Origin: Acidovorax sp. FHTAMBA
Lineage (GTDB): Bacteria; Pseudomonadota; Gammaproteobacteria; Burkholderiales; Burkholderiaceae_C
Assembly: GCF_038958875.1 (NCBI RefSeq)
Contig: NZ_CP152407.1
Span: 1,743,501-1,807,500 of the forward strand
Direction: 5' to 3'
DNA: 64,000 nt
Positions 7,814-17,331 of this stretch are shown in pieces. Made by a program: the position numbers and the translations under genes. The notes beneath the pieces are model-generated. The model saw only the letters and a program-made list of their open reading frames with translations. It was not told the origin of the DNA and did no database searches. The number at the start of each line of letters is the position of its first letter. The first letter of the stretch is position 1.

Positions 7814-9664
7814 ATGCAGCTTCTCAAGACGCTCAAGGGCCAGATTCTCCTCGTATCGGTGGGGAGTCTGATGGCCGGGCTGATGGCCCTGACCACTGCC
7901 AACTACCTCACTGCGCGATCCCAGGCCTATGCTTCGCTCACCGCGCAGTCGCAGGCCCTGGCCCATAGCCACATCGAGGCCTTGCGCGACTGGGCTCGAA
8001 GCAAGGCAAGGGTGGTCGAGTCTGCTGTGACGGCACTGGATGATGCCGACGCTGCCAAGCCGCTCAACATGCTGGCGAAGGCGGGTAACTTCCACACCAC
8101 CTACTTCGGGTATGCGGACAAGCGCACAGTGTTCTCTGAACCGCAGAACCTGCCGCCCGACTATGACCCCACTTCACGCCCCTGGTACCAGCAGGCCGCC
8201 GGCTCCGACGCCCCGGTGCTGACCGCGCCGTATGCAGATGCCGGAGGAGCCGGGCTGGTGGTGACCTTTGCCAAGGCCGTGCGCGAAGGTGGCAACGTGA
8301 AGGCCGTGATGGCGGGTGACGTGTCGCTGGCGGACGTGGTGGCCAACGTAGCATCCATCAAGCCCACACCCTCGAGCTATGCCTTTCTGGTGGGAAGCGA
8401 CGGCACCATCATTGCCCACCCCGAGGTGAAACTGGCGCTCAAGCCCGCCACGGACCTGGCGGCTGCTCTCACAGCTTCCGCGCTGGCTGATATGGCCAAA
8501 CGCGCTGATCTCAACGCGCTCGATCTGCAAGGCCGCCCCGTATTGCTGACGGTGGCGCCAGTCACCGGGACGCCATGGCTACTGGCCATCGCGCTTGACC
8601 GGAGCGAGGCGCTGCGAGCCATCACCACCATGCTGCAGGTGTCTTTGGGTGCGGGCATCGTGGTGCTTCTGGTCGCCCTGGCGGTCCTGGCAGGCATTCT
8701 GTCGCAACGCCTGCGGCGGCTCACACAAGTACGTGACGCCATGCACGAAATCGGCGCAGGCGATGGAGATCTGTCGCGGCGCATCGATGCCCAGGGCCAG
8801 GACGAGCTCGCACAGATCGCCACCAGCTTCAACAGCTTTGCGGGCAAGCTCTCGGGTGTGCTGGCGCAGATCCGCGATGCCAGCAGCTCGGTGCGCGTGG
8901 CGGCCGAAGAGATCGCCACCGGCAACCATGACCTGAGCGGCCGCACCGAACTCACGGCGTCGAGCCTGGAGGAGACCTCCGCGTCCATGCAGCAGCTGAC
9001 CGAAACCGTGCGCCACAATGCAGACTCTGCGCGCCAGGCGAACCAGCTGGTGGCCCAGGCGTCCAGCGTGGCGCAGCATGGTGGCCGGGTGGTGGGCAAC
9101 GTGGTGACCACCATGGATCAGATCAACGCCGCGTCGCGCAAGATCAACGACATCATCGGCGTCATTGATGGCATTGCCTTCCAGACCAATATCCTCGCGC
9201 TCAATGCGGCGGTGGAGGCGGCCCGGGCCGGTGAGCAAGGTCGCGGCTTTGCGGTGGTGGCCAGTGAAGTGCGCAGTCTTGCCGGGCGCAGTGCGGAGGC
9301 TGCCAAGGAAATCAAGCAGCTCATCAGCGCATCTGTGGAACAGGTGGAAAACGGATCGCGTCTGGTGCACGATGCGGGCACCACCATGAACGAAATCGTT
9401 ACCTCGGTGCAGCGCGTGACGAACATCATGGCCGAGATCACCGCGTCCACCAATGAGCAGAGCACCAGCATCAATGAGGTCGGACAGGCGGTGTCGCACC
9501 TCGACCAGATGACCCAGCAAAACGCCGCCCTGGTGGAGCAAAGCGCAGCAGCCGCGCAAAGCCTCAAAGACCAGTCCGTGCGCCTGTCGGAGGTGGTGGG
9601 AACCTTCCGCCTGTCTGCCGATGTACCCAGCCCGGGAGCACGTTCACCCGGTGCGGGCGGTTGA
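7814..9664 (+). CDS. Methyl-accepting chemotaxis protein with periplasmic Cache sensor
   Basis: Inner-membrane chemoreceptor of 616 residues from the ATG at 7814. An N-terminal membrane helix (LLVSVGSLMAGLMALTTA) is followed by a periplasmic domain of about 250 residues with double-Cache features (TSRPWYQQA, TAPYADAGG, ANVASIKPTPSSYAFLVG), which typically binds small organic acids or amino acids. A second membrane helix lies near 280-305, then a HAMP domain and the cytoplasmic signalling hairpin with IDGIAFQTNILALNAAVEAA. The C-terminus lacks a CheR-binding NWETF pentapeptide. The ligand cannot be told from sequence. It is monocistronic after the accA terminator. Confidence 0.93.
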   Translation: MQLLKTLKGQILLVSVGSLMAGLMALTTANYLTARSQAYASLTAQSQALAHSHIEALRDWARSKARVVESAVTALDDADAAKPLNMLAKAGNFHTTYFGYADKRTVFSEPQNLPPDYDPTSRPWYQQAAGSDAPVLTAPYADAGGAGLVVTFAKAVREGGNVKAVMAGDVSLADVVANVASIKPTPSSYAFLVGSDGTIIAHPEVKLALKPATDLAAALTASALADMAKRADLNALDLQGRPVLLTVAPVTGTPWLLAIALDRSEALRAITTMLQVSLGAGIVVLLVALAVLAGILSQRLRRLTQVRDAMHEIGAGDGDLSRRIDAQGQDELAQIATSFNSFAGKLSGVLAQIRDASSSVRVAAEEIATGNHDLSGRTELTASSLEETSASMQQLTETVRHNADSARQANQLVAQASSVAQHGGRVVGNVVTTMDQINAASRKINDIIGVIDGIAFQTNILALNAAVEAARAGEQGRGFAVVASEVRSLAGRSAEAAKEIKQLISASVEQVENGSRLVHDAGTTMNEIVTSVQRVTNIMAEITASTNEQSTSINEVGQAVSHLDQMTQQNAALVEQSAAAAQSLKDQSVRLSEVVGTFRLSADVPSPGARSPGAGG

Positions 9665-9794
9665 GGCGAAGCCGATGCCGACAGGGGCAGGGCGGCAAAG
9701 GGGCTCGCTGATAATCCCCGCCCATGCTCTCCTTCCCTGATCCTTGCTTTGGTGCCTTCAATTCGGCCCTGCTGCTGAATGCCGCCAGGGGGGC

Positions 9795-10766
9795 ATGGGC
9801 GTGACACAAGCTTTTGACGCTGCCATGCAGGCCTTTGCGCCCGCGCTGCCCCTGGCCGTGGGGCTCAGCGGCGGGGCCGACTCCACGGCGCTGCTGCTGG
9901 CTTGCGCGCGCCGGTGGCCGGGGCAGGTGCAGGCCATCCATGTCCACCACGGCCTGCAGGCGGCGGCCGATGGCTTCGAGCAGCACTGCGCCCGCTTGTG
10001 CCAGGACCTGGGGGTACCCCTGTGGGTCGAGCGGGTGGATGCCCGCCACGCGCCCGGCCAGAGCCCGGAAGATGCCGCACGGCAGGCGCGGTACAAGGCT
10101 TTTGAGGCTGTAGCGCTTGCCAGTAAAGCGCGAGTAGCTATTCAATCAATAGCGTTGGCGCAGCATGCGGACGACCAGGTCGAAACCTTGCTGCTGGCGC
10201 TGTCGCGCGGCGCGGGGGTTGCCGGGCTCGCCGCCATGCCCGCCCGGTGGGAACGCGCTGGCGTGGTCTGGCACCGCCCGCTGCTGCGGGTGGCGAGCGC
10301 CGACGTCCGCAGCTGGCTGCGCCTGCAAGACCAGTCCTGGGTGGAAGACCCCACCAATGCCGACCAGCGCTACACCCGCAACCGCATCCGCGTGCAGCTG
10401 CTGCCCGCACTGGAGGCCACCTTTCCGGCGTTTCGCGAAACTTTTACCCGCTCGGCCGCCCACGCCGCACAGTCGGCCGACCTGCTGCAAGAGATTGCGC
10501 AACAAGACCTTGCCCATGTGGGCACACCGCCGCAAATCACAGCATTGCAGGGCCTGAGCCGTGCGCGCCAGGCCAATGTAATGCGCCACTGGCTGCGCAG
10601 TGCCCACCACACGACACCCGCAGCCGCCCAGCTGGGGGAGCTGCTGGACCAGCTCGCTGCCTGCACCACACGCGGCCATCGCATTCATATCAAGGTGGGG
10701 CGGGGTTTTGTGGTCAGGGCAGGGCAACATCTCGATTGGCGGGACCCCGAGGTTTTGGCCCCCTGA
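9795..10766 (+). CDS. tilS: tRNA(Ile)-lysidine synthase
   Basis: Converts the wobble C of tRNA-Ile(CAU) to lysidine with ATP and lysine. The ATG at 9795 after CCAGGGGGGC gives 323 residues. The PP-loop LSGGADSTALLL lies near residue 20, and the conserved LAQHADDQVETLLL and RNRIRVQLLP segments follow. Between YKAFEA and LAQHADDQ the codons (10101-10151) form a recognisable inverted copy of a dispersed repeat, translated as VALASKARVAIQSIA. The insertion or conversion kept the frame and sits in a loop before a catalytic motif, so the enzyme is probably still active. Confidence 0.93.
   Translation: MGVTQAFDAAMQAFAPALPLAVGLSGGADSTALLLACARRWPGQVQAIHVHHGLQAAADGFEQHCARLCQDLGVPLWVERVDARHAPGQSPEDAARQARYKAFEAVALASKARVAIQSIALAQHADDQVETLLLALSRGAGVAGLAAMPARWERAGVVWHRPLLRVASADVRSWLRLQDQSWVEDPTNADQRYTRNRIRVQLLPALEATFPAFRETFTRSAAHAAQSADLLQEIAQQDLAHVGTPPQITALQGLSRARQANVMRHWLRSAHHTTPAAAQLGELLDQLAACTTRGHRIHIKVGRGFVVRAGQHLDWRDPEVLAP
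10101..10151 (-). repeat. Dispersed Comamonadaceae-type repeat within tilS
   Basis: Contains AGCGCTT-GCCAGT-AAAGCGC followed by AGTAGCTATTCAA. Its reverse complement aligns nearly base for base with the repeat at 34882-34952, including the flanking CTTTT tail. It lies wholly in coding sequence. Confidence 0.65.
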
Positions 10767-10954
10767 TTGCGCGCCGCATGCCGAGCGGGAGGGCCTCCAT
10801 ATCCAGATGATCCCGCTTCGGAAACCAGGAGTCGGTGGTGGATGCAAGTACGTCGAGCTGGCGGTGCGCAGCCTTCAAAAGGCATTCGCGCTGGACGAGC
10901 CAGCCGCCTGAACCCTGCGATTTGCCCCTGAAAATGGGGCATAATAGCGGGATT

Positions 10955-11047
10955 GGAAACGTGACCGAGTGGCCGAAGGTGCTCCCCTGCTAAGGGAGTA
11001 TGGGGTGTAGAGCCTCATCGAGGGTTCGAATCCCTCCGTTTCCGCCA
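10955..11047 (+). tRNA. tRNA-Ser (anticodon GCT)
   Basis: Acceptor stem GGAAACG pairs with CGTTTCC, then discriminator G and an encoded CCA. The anticodon arm CTCCC-CTGCTAA-GGGAG gives anticodon GCT; a long variable arm and GGTTCGAATCC in the T arm are typical of tRNA-Ser. tRNA-Ser genes are frequent integration sites, and the accessory region starts just downstream. I did not find a second copy of the tRNA 3' end in the window. Confidence 0.97.
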
Positions 11048-11075
11048 GGACTAGCTTTCGTGCTATCAAACGAAG

Positions 11076-11107
11076 AGCCCGACCCCAAAAAGGTCGGGCT
11101 TTTTTTT
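11076..11107 (+). terminator. Intrinsic terminator after tRNA-Ser
   Basis: AGCCCGACC-CCAAAAA-GGTCGGGCT followed by seven T residues. Confidence 0.95.
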
Positions 11108-11491
11108 GCCATTTTTGTGGATCATTTGGCATGGAATTGGCATGGAGTTGCATCCGTTCGCAGCGGGTTGCGGAGGCTTGTGGCACGGAATTGGCATGGC
11201 GATGCGATCACGATCGTTCGTGGCATTTGTTTGTATCGAAACTACAAGCTCTATAAGATTGCTATACGTAGTTGGACATTTGTGCGGCTATTCGCGGGTT
11301 CGACCCGTCCATCATTGCCAAGCTAAGGTTTGGCGCTCCCTTGGAGCGGCTGTATTCCCACTGCCACCGCTCTTTCGCTTCAGTTGGCTTTCTTCTCGCG
11401 CTGCGCGCAGGGTTTTAGCCGTGCCTATGCCCAGGTGAAAAGGGCCGCTGCACGCGCGACGCGTGTGGGCGATGGGGTCTTTGGATTAACG
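11108..11491. other. Gene-free stretch with short direct repeat
   Basis: I see no convincing gene. A direct repeat GGCATGGAATTGGCATGG (11128-11145) recurs as GGCACGGAATTGGCATGG (11182-11199), one mismatch, 54 nt apart. This could be an arm-type site or the remnant of an integrase gene end next to the tRNA; neither is proven. Confidence 0.4.
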
Positions 11492-11782
11492 ATGGAAACG
11501 ATTGGTGGCAGTGCACAAGGCATGTTGCTGGATGTGCCTGAAGTGGCGCAAGTGTTAGGGTTTTCGGTTCATCAAACCAGACGGTTTTTGGCTGATCCTC
11601 CGGCAGGCTTCCCAGCTCCGCTGCGTGTGGGTGCAAGAATTTTCGTAAAACGACCGCTTTTGGCCGCGTGGGTCGCACGGGATGATTTCGCGAGTGGTCC
11701 CGCCGCACCTTCTTCGATGCGTTTGGAGTCAGAGCATGCACGTCGTCCTCGGGGGCGACCCAAGAAAAGGCAGGTGCTCTAG
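11492..11782 (+). CDS. Small HTH protein (excisionase/AlpA-like) with AT-hook-like tail
   Basis: A 96-residue product from the ATG at 11492. LLDVPEVAQVLGFSVHQTRRFL resembles the winged HTH of the MerR/AlpA/Xis class that reads island or prophage promoters; the segment ADPPAGFPAPLRVGARIFV fits the wing. The basic tail RRPRGRPKKR has the GRP core of an AT-hook, which binds the minor groove. The IS630-type element is inserted in its TAG stop codon: TA is the duplicated target and G the first base of the element, and the base after the right end is also G, so the protein end is unchanged. Confidence 0.55.
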   Translation: METIGGSAQGMLLDVPEVAQVLGFSVHQTRRFLADPPAGFPAPLRVGARIFVKRPLLAAWVARDDFASGPAAPSSMRLESEHARRPRGRPKKRQVL

Positions 11783-12961
11783 TGTGGCGTCTCAGAAATA
11801 AGTGTCAAATAATCTCACCAGCAGCGCGAGCGACAGAGGCCAGGATGGTGTCGGCGCTTTTGCGCCACACGAACGGCTTGGGGTCCTCGTTGTGACGGTC
11901 GATGTATGCCTGGATGGCTTGCTCCAGCTGAGCGACACTGGTGTGGGCGCTGCGCTTGATCCACTGCTCGCTGAGCTGGCTGAAGAAGCGCTCGACCAGA
12001 TTGAGCCAGGACGCGGAAGTTGGCGTGAAGTGAACGTGATAGCGGGGATGGGCTGCTAGCCACGCCCGCACGGCCTGCGTCTTGTGCGTGCCGTAGTTGT
12101 CCATGATCAGGTGGATGTTTTGGTCGCCCGGCACCTGTGCATCAATGGCTTTGAGGAACTGCAGGAATTCTAGGCTGCGGTGACGGCGCTTGAGCTGTTC
12201 GATGACTTTGCCAGTGGCCACATCCAGCGCTGCGAACAGCGACGTTGTGCCGTGACGCTTGTAGTCGTGCGTGCGCGTGCTGGGTTTGCCAAACGTCAGT
12301 GGCAACCCTGGCTGGGTGCGATCCAGGGCCTGGATCTGGCTCTTCTCGTCCACGCACAGCACCAAGGCGCGATCAGGTGGTGCCATATACAGCCCCACCA
12401 CATCGCGCACCTTGTCCATGAAATGAGGATCAGTGGACAGCTTGAAGGTCTCCTGCAAATGCGGCTTCAGACCAAACGCATGCCAGATGCGTTGCACCGT
12501 CGCCGGTGATACGCCCGCCTCTCGGCTCATCTGGCGCACGCTCCAGTGCGTGGCGTTGGTAGGCCTGCTGTGACGAACCTTGTCCACGATGTGCTGAACC
12601 CGCTCATCTCCCACACTGCGGGGGCGGCCCGTGCGCGGTGCATCGGTCAAACCCGCCAGGCGGTACGCCTGGTAGCGCCGCCGCCACTTGGAGACGGTTT
12701 GCACCGTCGTTCCCAAGCGCTGGGCAATCACAGTGCCCGACTCTCCATCCGCGCAGCCCAGCACAATTCGCATGCGCAGCTTCTCGTCTGCTGGCGCCTT
12801 GCGTACGCGCAAGCGCGCCTGGAGCTCTTGGCGCTCGGCATCGGTGATCTGCAGCTTCGTGGCGGGGCGTCCAGTGTGGGCCATCGGCGTAGTCTCCTCC
12901 AAGGAAACTCCTGGGATCAACACTCGTCGAAATAATTCCAATTACTTCTGAGACGCCACAC
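11782..12961. mobile_element. IS630-family insertion sequence, about 1180 bp
   Basis: Terminal inverted repeats GTGTGGCGTCTCAGAA (left, from 11782) and its complement ending at 12961 bracket one transposase gene. TA is present at 11780-11781 and 12962-12963, the dinucleotide target duplication of IS630/Tc1-type elements. The element looks complete. Confidence 0.92.
11805..12884 (-). CDS. IS630-family transposase
   Basis: DDE transposase of 359 residues from the ATG at 12884, which follows GGAGGAGACTACGCCG. N-terminal HTH domains (TVIAQRLGTTVQTVSKWRRR; VRQMSREAGVSPATVQRIW) precede the catalytic core: Asp in LCVDEKSQ, Asp in LIMDNYGTHK and Glu in NLVERFFSQL. The reading frame is intact, so the element may be active. 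An upstream in-frame start at 12941 lacks a ribosome site. Confidence 0.95.
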   Translation of the reverse strand: MAHTGRPATKLQITDAERQELQARLRVRKAPADEKLRMRIVLGCADGESGTVIAQRLGTTVQTVSKWRRRYQAYRLAGLTDAPRTGRPRSVGDERVQHIVDKVRHSRPTNATHWSVRQMSREAGVSPATVQRIWHAFGLKPHLQETFKLSTDPHFMDKVRDVVGLYMAPPDRALVLCVDEKSQIQALDRTQPGLPLTFGKPSTRTHDYKRHGTTSLFAALDVATGKVIEQLKRRHRSLEFLQFLKAIDAQVPGDQNIHLIMDNYGTHKTQAVRAWLAAHPRYHVHFTPTSASWLNLVERFFSQLSEQWIKRSAHTSVAQLEQAIQAYIDRHNEDPKPFVWRKSADTILASVARAAGEII

Positions 12962-12963
12962 TA

Positions 12964-13165
12964 GGGTAGGGCCGAACTACTCCTTTGCGAATCAACCCTT
13001 TACATGCCCCCCCCCCCGACTAAACTGCACGTAAGTTCTTACAGATGCCGTTTTGACTCTGAACAGGTGCTTATTCAATCAATCGCCACTGCCGCCAATA
13101 GCTTTTTCAGAGTCCAAGCATCTAGTTTCTGAAAAGTAGAGCTCGAACCTTGCGTTGTCAAATCC
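12964..13165 (+). promoter_or_regulatory. Upstream region of the cas operon with 11-C tract and palindrome
   Basis: Holds a homopolymer of 11 C residues (13007-13017), then a perfect palindrome GTAAGTTCTTAC (13031-13042). The IS element ends 2 nt before this region. The cas operon promoter must lie here or in the IS; I cannot assign -35/-10 boxes with confidence. The C tract is a candidate for slipped-strand length variation and the palindrome for a repressor site. Confidence 0.4.
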
Positions 13166-15808
13166 ATGCTGCACAGAAGCTCTCGGACTCAAATATCAAC
13201 ACGTGACCAAGGTTCCGGCGCCGGTTCGATCAGTTTTACCAGTTGCCCTGCAAAGACCTTTCAAACCTCGGATGGCAGCACCACACCGGGGCGTAGCGTG
13301 CCCGAGCACTGCCACATCGTCGGGGCCGTCGCACATTGTCTGATTGCGCTCTACCCGCCAGCGTTGCAAAGTGCTCTTTTCCCACCTGATGCAGCCTTTG
13401 CCGCAGCCTGCCACGACATTGGCAAGGTCAGCCCCAGCTTTGTGGAAAAGCTGCGCCGCCACTGCACCAGCGGCGCGGAACACATTCCCCAACAAGCGAT
13501 TGCGCCAGAACTTGAAAAGCAATGGGGTGGCCATGCGGGCGTGAGCCAGGCAGCGGCCAAAGCACTGGGCGCACCAGCGTGGATTCCTGAAATCGTCGGG
13601 CAGCATCACGGGTTTTCGCCCCAGTTGGGCGGCAAGCACGCCGATGCCGAGGTGTTTGGCGGCAGTGCCTGGCAGGCGCAACGCGCTGCGCTGGTGCAAG
13701 AACTCCAGCAGCGCCTGGGCATGAAATGGCCCCACATTGCCAGTGCAGCGCAGGCGCGCTTGGTGGCGGGCCTGACCAGCGTGGCCGACTGGATAGGCTC
13801 GGGGCGCCACTTTGAAGACCCAACCCAGCCTTGGCAGGGCCTGATCGACACCGCCTTGCGCGAAGCCGGATGGATGGCCCCCAGCTACCGGCCAGGGCTG
13901 GGGTTTGCCGATGTCTTCGGCTTTGCCCCCCGCGCCGCGCAGCAGCAGTTTCTAGAGGCTGCACAGCGCCCGGGCGTTTATGTGCTGGAGGCGCCCATGG
14001 GCCTGGGCAAAACCGAAGCCGCGCTGTATGCGGCCTACCAAATGCTCGATGGTGGGCAGGCCAGCGGCATTTACTTTGCCCTGCCTACGCAACTGACCTC
14101 CAACAAAATCCACGAGCGCTTTAACGCATTTTTAAGCCGCATCCTTGCGCCTGAGTGCCCGCACCGCAGCGCCTTGCTGCTGCACGGCAAAGCCTGGCTG
14201 CAACAAACGGACATGGGGGAAGAAGGCCGCCCCGGCGGCGCGTGGTTTCACCAGGCCAAACGCGGTCTGCTGGCACCGTTTGCCGTGGGCACCATTGACC
14301 AGGCCTTGATGGCGGCCATGAACGTCAAGCACGGCTTTGTGCGCGCCTTTGGCCTGGCGGGCAAAGTGGTGATCTTGGACGAAGTGCATACCTACGACGC
14401 CTACACCGGCACCTTGCTCGATGCCTTGGTGGCCTTGCTGCGCAGCCTGCACTGCACCGTCATCATCTTGAGCGCTACCCTCAGCCAAGAGCGGCGATCG
14501 CACCTGCTGCAAGCACCCTTGCACAGCCAGGCTTATCCGTTGATCACCGCCCTACAAAACACAGCCGATGTACCCACAGTGCAGGAATACCCCGTGGCGC
14601 CGCCACCGTCCACCCAGGTTGAGGTACGACTGCTGGACGACGAGGCCTGCGCACTCCAGGAAGCCCTCGACCGCGCGGCACAAGGCCAGCAGGTGCTGTG
14701 GATAGAAAACACCGTTGATGCCGCCCAGCAGCGCTACCTTGACCTCGCCGCCCGTGCGCAAGAGCTGGGTATAGCCTGCGGCCTGCTGCACTCACGCTTT
14801 ACCGCCTCGGATCGGCAAAACATTGAAGACCGATGGGTGAACCTGTTTGGCAAACCGGGCTGGCCGCAGCGCGCAGCGCAGGGGCGCATTCTGGTGGGCA
14901 CGCAGGTGCTGGAGCAATCGCTGGACATCGATGCCGACTTTCTCGTCACTGCCTTTGCTCCCACCGATATGCTGCTGCAGCGCCTGGGGCGGCTGTGGCG
15001 GCACTTTGAGACCCCGCGCGCCAGCACGGCAACGTGTAGCGCGTGGCTGCTGGCCCCGGCCTTGGAGCCCGCCGTGGCCCAGCCCCTGCAAGCCTTTGGT
15101 GCGAGTGCGTTTGTTTATGCACCCTACGTGCTGTGCCGCAGCTTGCAGGTGTGGCAAACACTGCAACACATCGCTTTGCCCGGCGATATTCGCCCGCTGA
15201 TTGAAGCCACCTACGCCAGCCGTGACGAAGAAGGCGCCATGGCCCGCTGGCTGCATGAGCTGGAGCATGGCACGCCGCGCACCCCGGGCAGGCCCGAGCG
15301 CAAAGGCCGTCAAGCCCTGCGCCAACTCGCCCGCGTTGGCGTGGCGCAAGACGGCAAAACCTTGCCCGATGTGGACGCGCAAACCCGCTACAGCGACAGC
15401 GAAAGCCACGAAGTGCTGCTGCTGCGCCGCGTGGACTACGACAGCACTAGCCACACCACCCACCTGACCTTGCTCGACGGCAGCACCTTGGCCCTGCCCA
15501 CCCAGCGCCACCGCCTCGACAAACAGGCGTGGAAAGCCCTCACGGCGCAACTCATGCAGCAGCAGGTGCCCGTGCGCGCCGCCGACGCGCCGCTGCCACT
15601 GGCGCGCAGCCAGTGGCAAAAGCTGGGCTTAGGTCACTGCTTTTATTTGGGGGACGACACCTGGCCAGACGATGTAAGCGTCTTGCGCCTGTGCCTGGTG
15701 GATGATGCAAGCCAACTGCAGGGCCTGCATGGCGCTACGGTGCATGAGCGCCACCGCCTGGAATACCGCACCGACCTGGGGTATCGCCGGGTCAAAAACG
15801 ACACCTGA
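13166..15808 (+). CDS. cas3: CRISPR-associated helicase/nuclease Cas3 (type I-E)
   Basis: Single-strand DNA nuclease and 3'-5' helicase recruited by Cascade to degrade target DNA. The product is 880 residues. The HD nuclease domain shows EHCHIVG near 47 and CHDIGK near 83. The helicase has Walker A MGLGKTE near 278, DEVH at about 405-408, ILSATL near 436, VGTQVLEQSLDIDADF and motif VI QRLGRLWRH near 605. The start is uncertain: the ATG at 13166 has a weak ribosome site and the first 30 residues do not look conserved. It is first in an eight-gene operon, 23 nt before casA. Confidence 0.93.
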   Translation: MLHRSSRTQISTRDQGSGAGSISFTSCPAKTFQTSDGSTTPGRSVPEHCHIVGAVAHCLIALYPPALQSALFPPDAAFAAACHDIGKVSPSFVEKLRRHCTSGAEHIPQQAIAPELEKQWGGHAGVSQAAAKALGAPAWIPEIVGQHHGFSPQLGGKHADAEVFGGSAWQAQRAALVQELQQRLGMKWPHIASAAQARLVAGLTSVADWIGSGRHFEDPTQPWQGLIDTALREAGWMAPSYRPGLGFADVFGFAPRAAQQQFLEAAQRPGVYVLEAPMGLGKTEAALYAAYQMLDGGQASGIYFALPTQLTSNKIHERFNAFLSRILAPECPHRSALLLHGKAWLQQTDMGEEGRPGGAWFHQAKRGLLAPFAVGTIDQALMAAMNVKHGFVRAFGLAGKVVILDEVHTYDAYTGTLLDALVALLRSLHCTVIILSATLSQERRSHLLQAPLHSQAYPLITALQNTADVPTVQEYPVAPPPSTQVEVRLLDDEACALQEALDRAAQGQQVLWIENTVDAAQQRYLDLAARAQELGIACGLLHSRFTASDRQNIEDRWVNLFGKPGWPQRAAQGRILVGTQVLEQSLDIDADFLVTAFAPTDMLLQRLGRLWRHFETPRASTATCSAWLLAPALEPAVAQPLQAFGASAFVYAPYVLCRSLQVWQTLQHIALPGDIRPLIEATYASRDEEGAMARWLHELEHGTPRTPGRPERKGRQALRQLARVGVAQDGKTLPDVDAQTRYSDSESHEVLLLRRVDYDSTSHTTHLTLLDGSTLALPTQRHRLDKQAWKALTAQLMQQQVPVRAADAPLPLARSQWQKLGLGHCFYLGDDTWPDDVSVLRLCLVDDASQLQGLHGATVHERHRLEYRTDLGYRRVKNDT

Positions 15809-15831
15809 AGTAGAGAAGGAGCACAGACACG

Positions 15832-17328
15832 ATGGAGCGACGATTCAACCTGATTGATGAACCCTGGCTACCCATCGTGGATGTCGGGCGGGTGAGTTTG
15901 CGGCAGGTTTTCAGCGAACCCTCTTACCGCGCGCTGGGCGGCAACCCGGTACAAAAAATCGCCTTGATGAAGCTGCTGCTGGCCATTGCCCAGGCCGCCT
16001 GCACGCCCGAGGACGAAGCGCAGTGGCAGGCCCTGGGCGCGGCAGGATTGGCACAGCGCTGCCTGGCCTATCTGGAGCAATGGCACGAGCGGTTTTTTCT
16101 GTGTGGCGACCAGCCGTTTTTGCAGATGCCAGCGATTGCAGGGGCGCAAAAGCAAAGTTACGGTGCCGTGCAGCCGGAAATATCGACCGGCAACACCACC
16201 GTGCTGAACCACAGCCAAGTGAGCCGCCCACCCAGCGACGCCGACAAAGCCCTGCTGCTGGTCGTTTTGATGGGCTTTGCCTTGGGTGGCAAGAAAACGG
16301 ACAACAGCATCACCCTCACCCCTGGCTACCCAGGGAAAAGCAACGACAAAGGCAAGCCCTCGACCGGCAAACCTGGCCCTGCCGTTGCCCACATGGGGCT
16401 GTTGCACAGCTTTCTTTTGAGCAACGACCTGTGGCACAGCCTGTGGCTCAACCTCTTGAGCCAGGAACAAATTGCCGCTGCCAAGGTGTTTCCCGCTGGC
16501 GTGGGCACCGCGCCTTGGGAAGTGATGCCCACGGGCGAAGCCTGCACCACCGCCCAGCAGTTACAGCAATCGCTCATGGGGCGGCTGGTGCCGCTGTGCC
16601 GCTTTTGCTTGCTTCAAAGCGATGGCCTGCATTATTCCGAAGGGCTGGCACATGCCGACTACAACGGCGGCATGGCCGACCCCACCGCCACGGTGGACCA
16701 CGCTAGCAAAAAAGCCCGCGCCCTGTGGGCCAACCCAGAAAAGCGCCCATGGCGCGAACTCACGGCCTTGCTGGGCCTGTTTGCACAGCAAAAAAGCCGA
16801 GGCTTCCAATGCTGGCAAATCGATGTGGGCTTGCAGCGCACCAGCATCGCCAGCCCAAGCTTTGCCGTGTGGTCGGGCGGCTTGCGCGTCAGCAGCAATG
16901 CGGGCGAGCAATACGCCTCGGGCAGCGACGATTTTGTGGAGTCGCAAGTCTGGTTGCACAGCAGCATGTTGGGGGACATCTGGTTTGCCCAATTGCAGGC
17001 CGAAATGAACTCATTGGACGACCTGGCCAAGGCCGTGTACGGCTGCGTCATGGGCTATTTCAAGGCGCAATTGGTCGATGGCAAAAAAATGGCCGAACAA
17101 GCCAGCCACCATTTCTGGCAATTGTGCGAACGCGACTTCCAAACCCTGCTGGAGCACTGCGAAAGCGGCGAAGCACACGCCGCCATGCGCCGGCGCTTGC
17201 GTCTGGGCTTTGCCGGGTATGCCCAGCAAGCCTTTGACCGCCACTGCCCCCAAGACACCGCACGCCAGCTCGACGCCTGGGCACAGCACCGCCCCAAGCT
17301 CGGCAAATACTTGAAACAGGAGGATTGA
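15832..17328 (+). CDS. casA: Cascade large subunit Cse1/CasA (Cas8e)
   Basis: Recognises the PAM and recruits Cas3 in the type I-E complex. The 498 residues start ERRFNLIDEPWLPI, the usual N-terminus of the family, followed by the KKTDNSITL region near 148 (loop L1 zone that contacts the PAM). GAAGGAGC precedes the ATG. It follows cas3 by 23 nt and precedes casB by 3 nt. Confidence 0.93.
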   Translation: MERRFNLIDEPWLPIVDVGRVSLRQVFSEPSYRALGGNPVQKIALMKLLLAIAQAACTPEDEAQWQALGAAGLAQRCLAYLEQWHERFFLCGDQPFLQMPAIAGAQKQSYGAVQPEISTGNTTVLNHSQVSRPPSDADKALLLVVLMGFALGGKKTDNSITLTPGYPGKSNDKGKPSTGKPGPAVAHMGLLHSFLLSNDLWHSLWLNLLSQEQIAAAKVFPAGVGTAPWEVMPTGEACTTAQQLQQSLMGRLVPLCRFCLLQSDGLHYSEGLAHADYNGGMADPTATVDHASKKARALWANPEKRPWRELTALLGLFAQQKSRGFQCWQIDVGLQRTSIASPSFAVWSGGLRVSSNAGEQYASGSDDFVESQVWLHSSMLGDIWFAQLQAEMNSLDDLAKAVYGCVMGYFKAQLVDGKKMAEQASHHFWQLCERDFQTLLEHCESGEAHAAMRRRLRLGFAGYAQQAFDRHCPQDTARQLDAWAQHRPKLGKYLKQED

Positions 17329-17331
17329 ACT

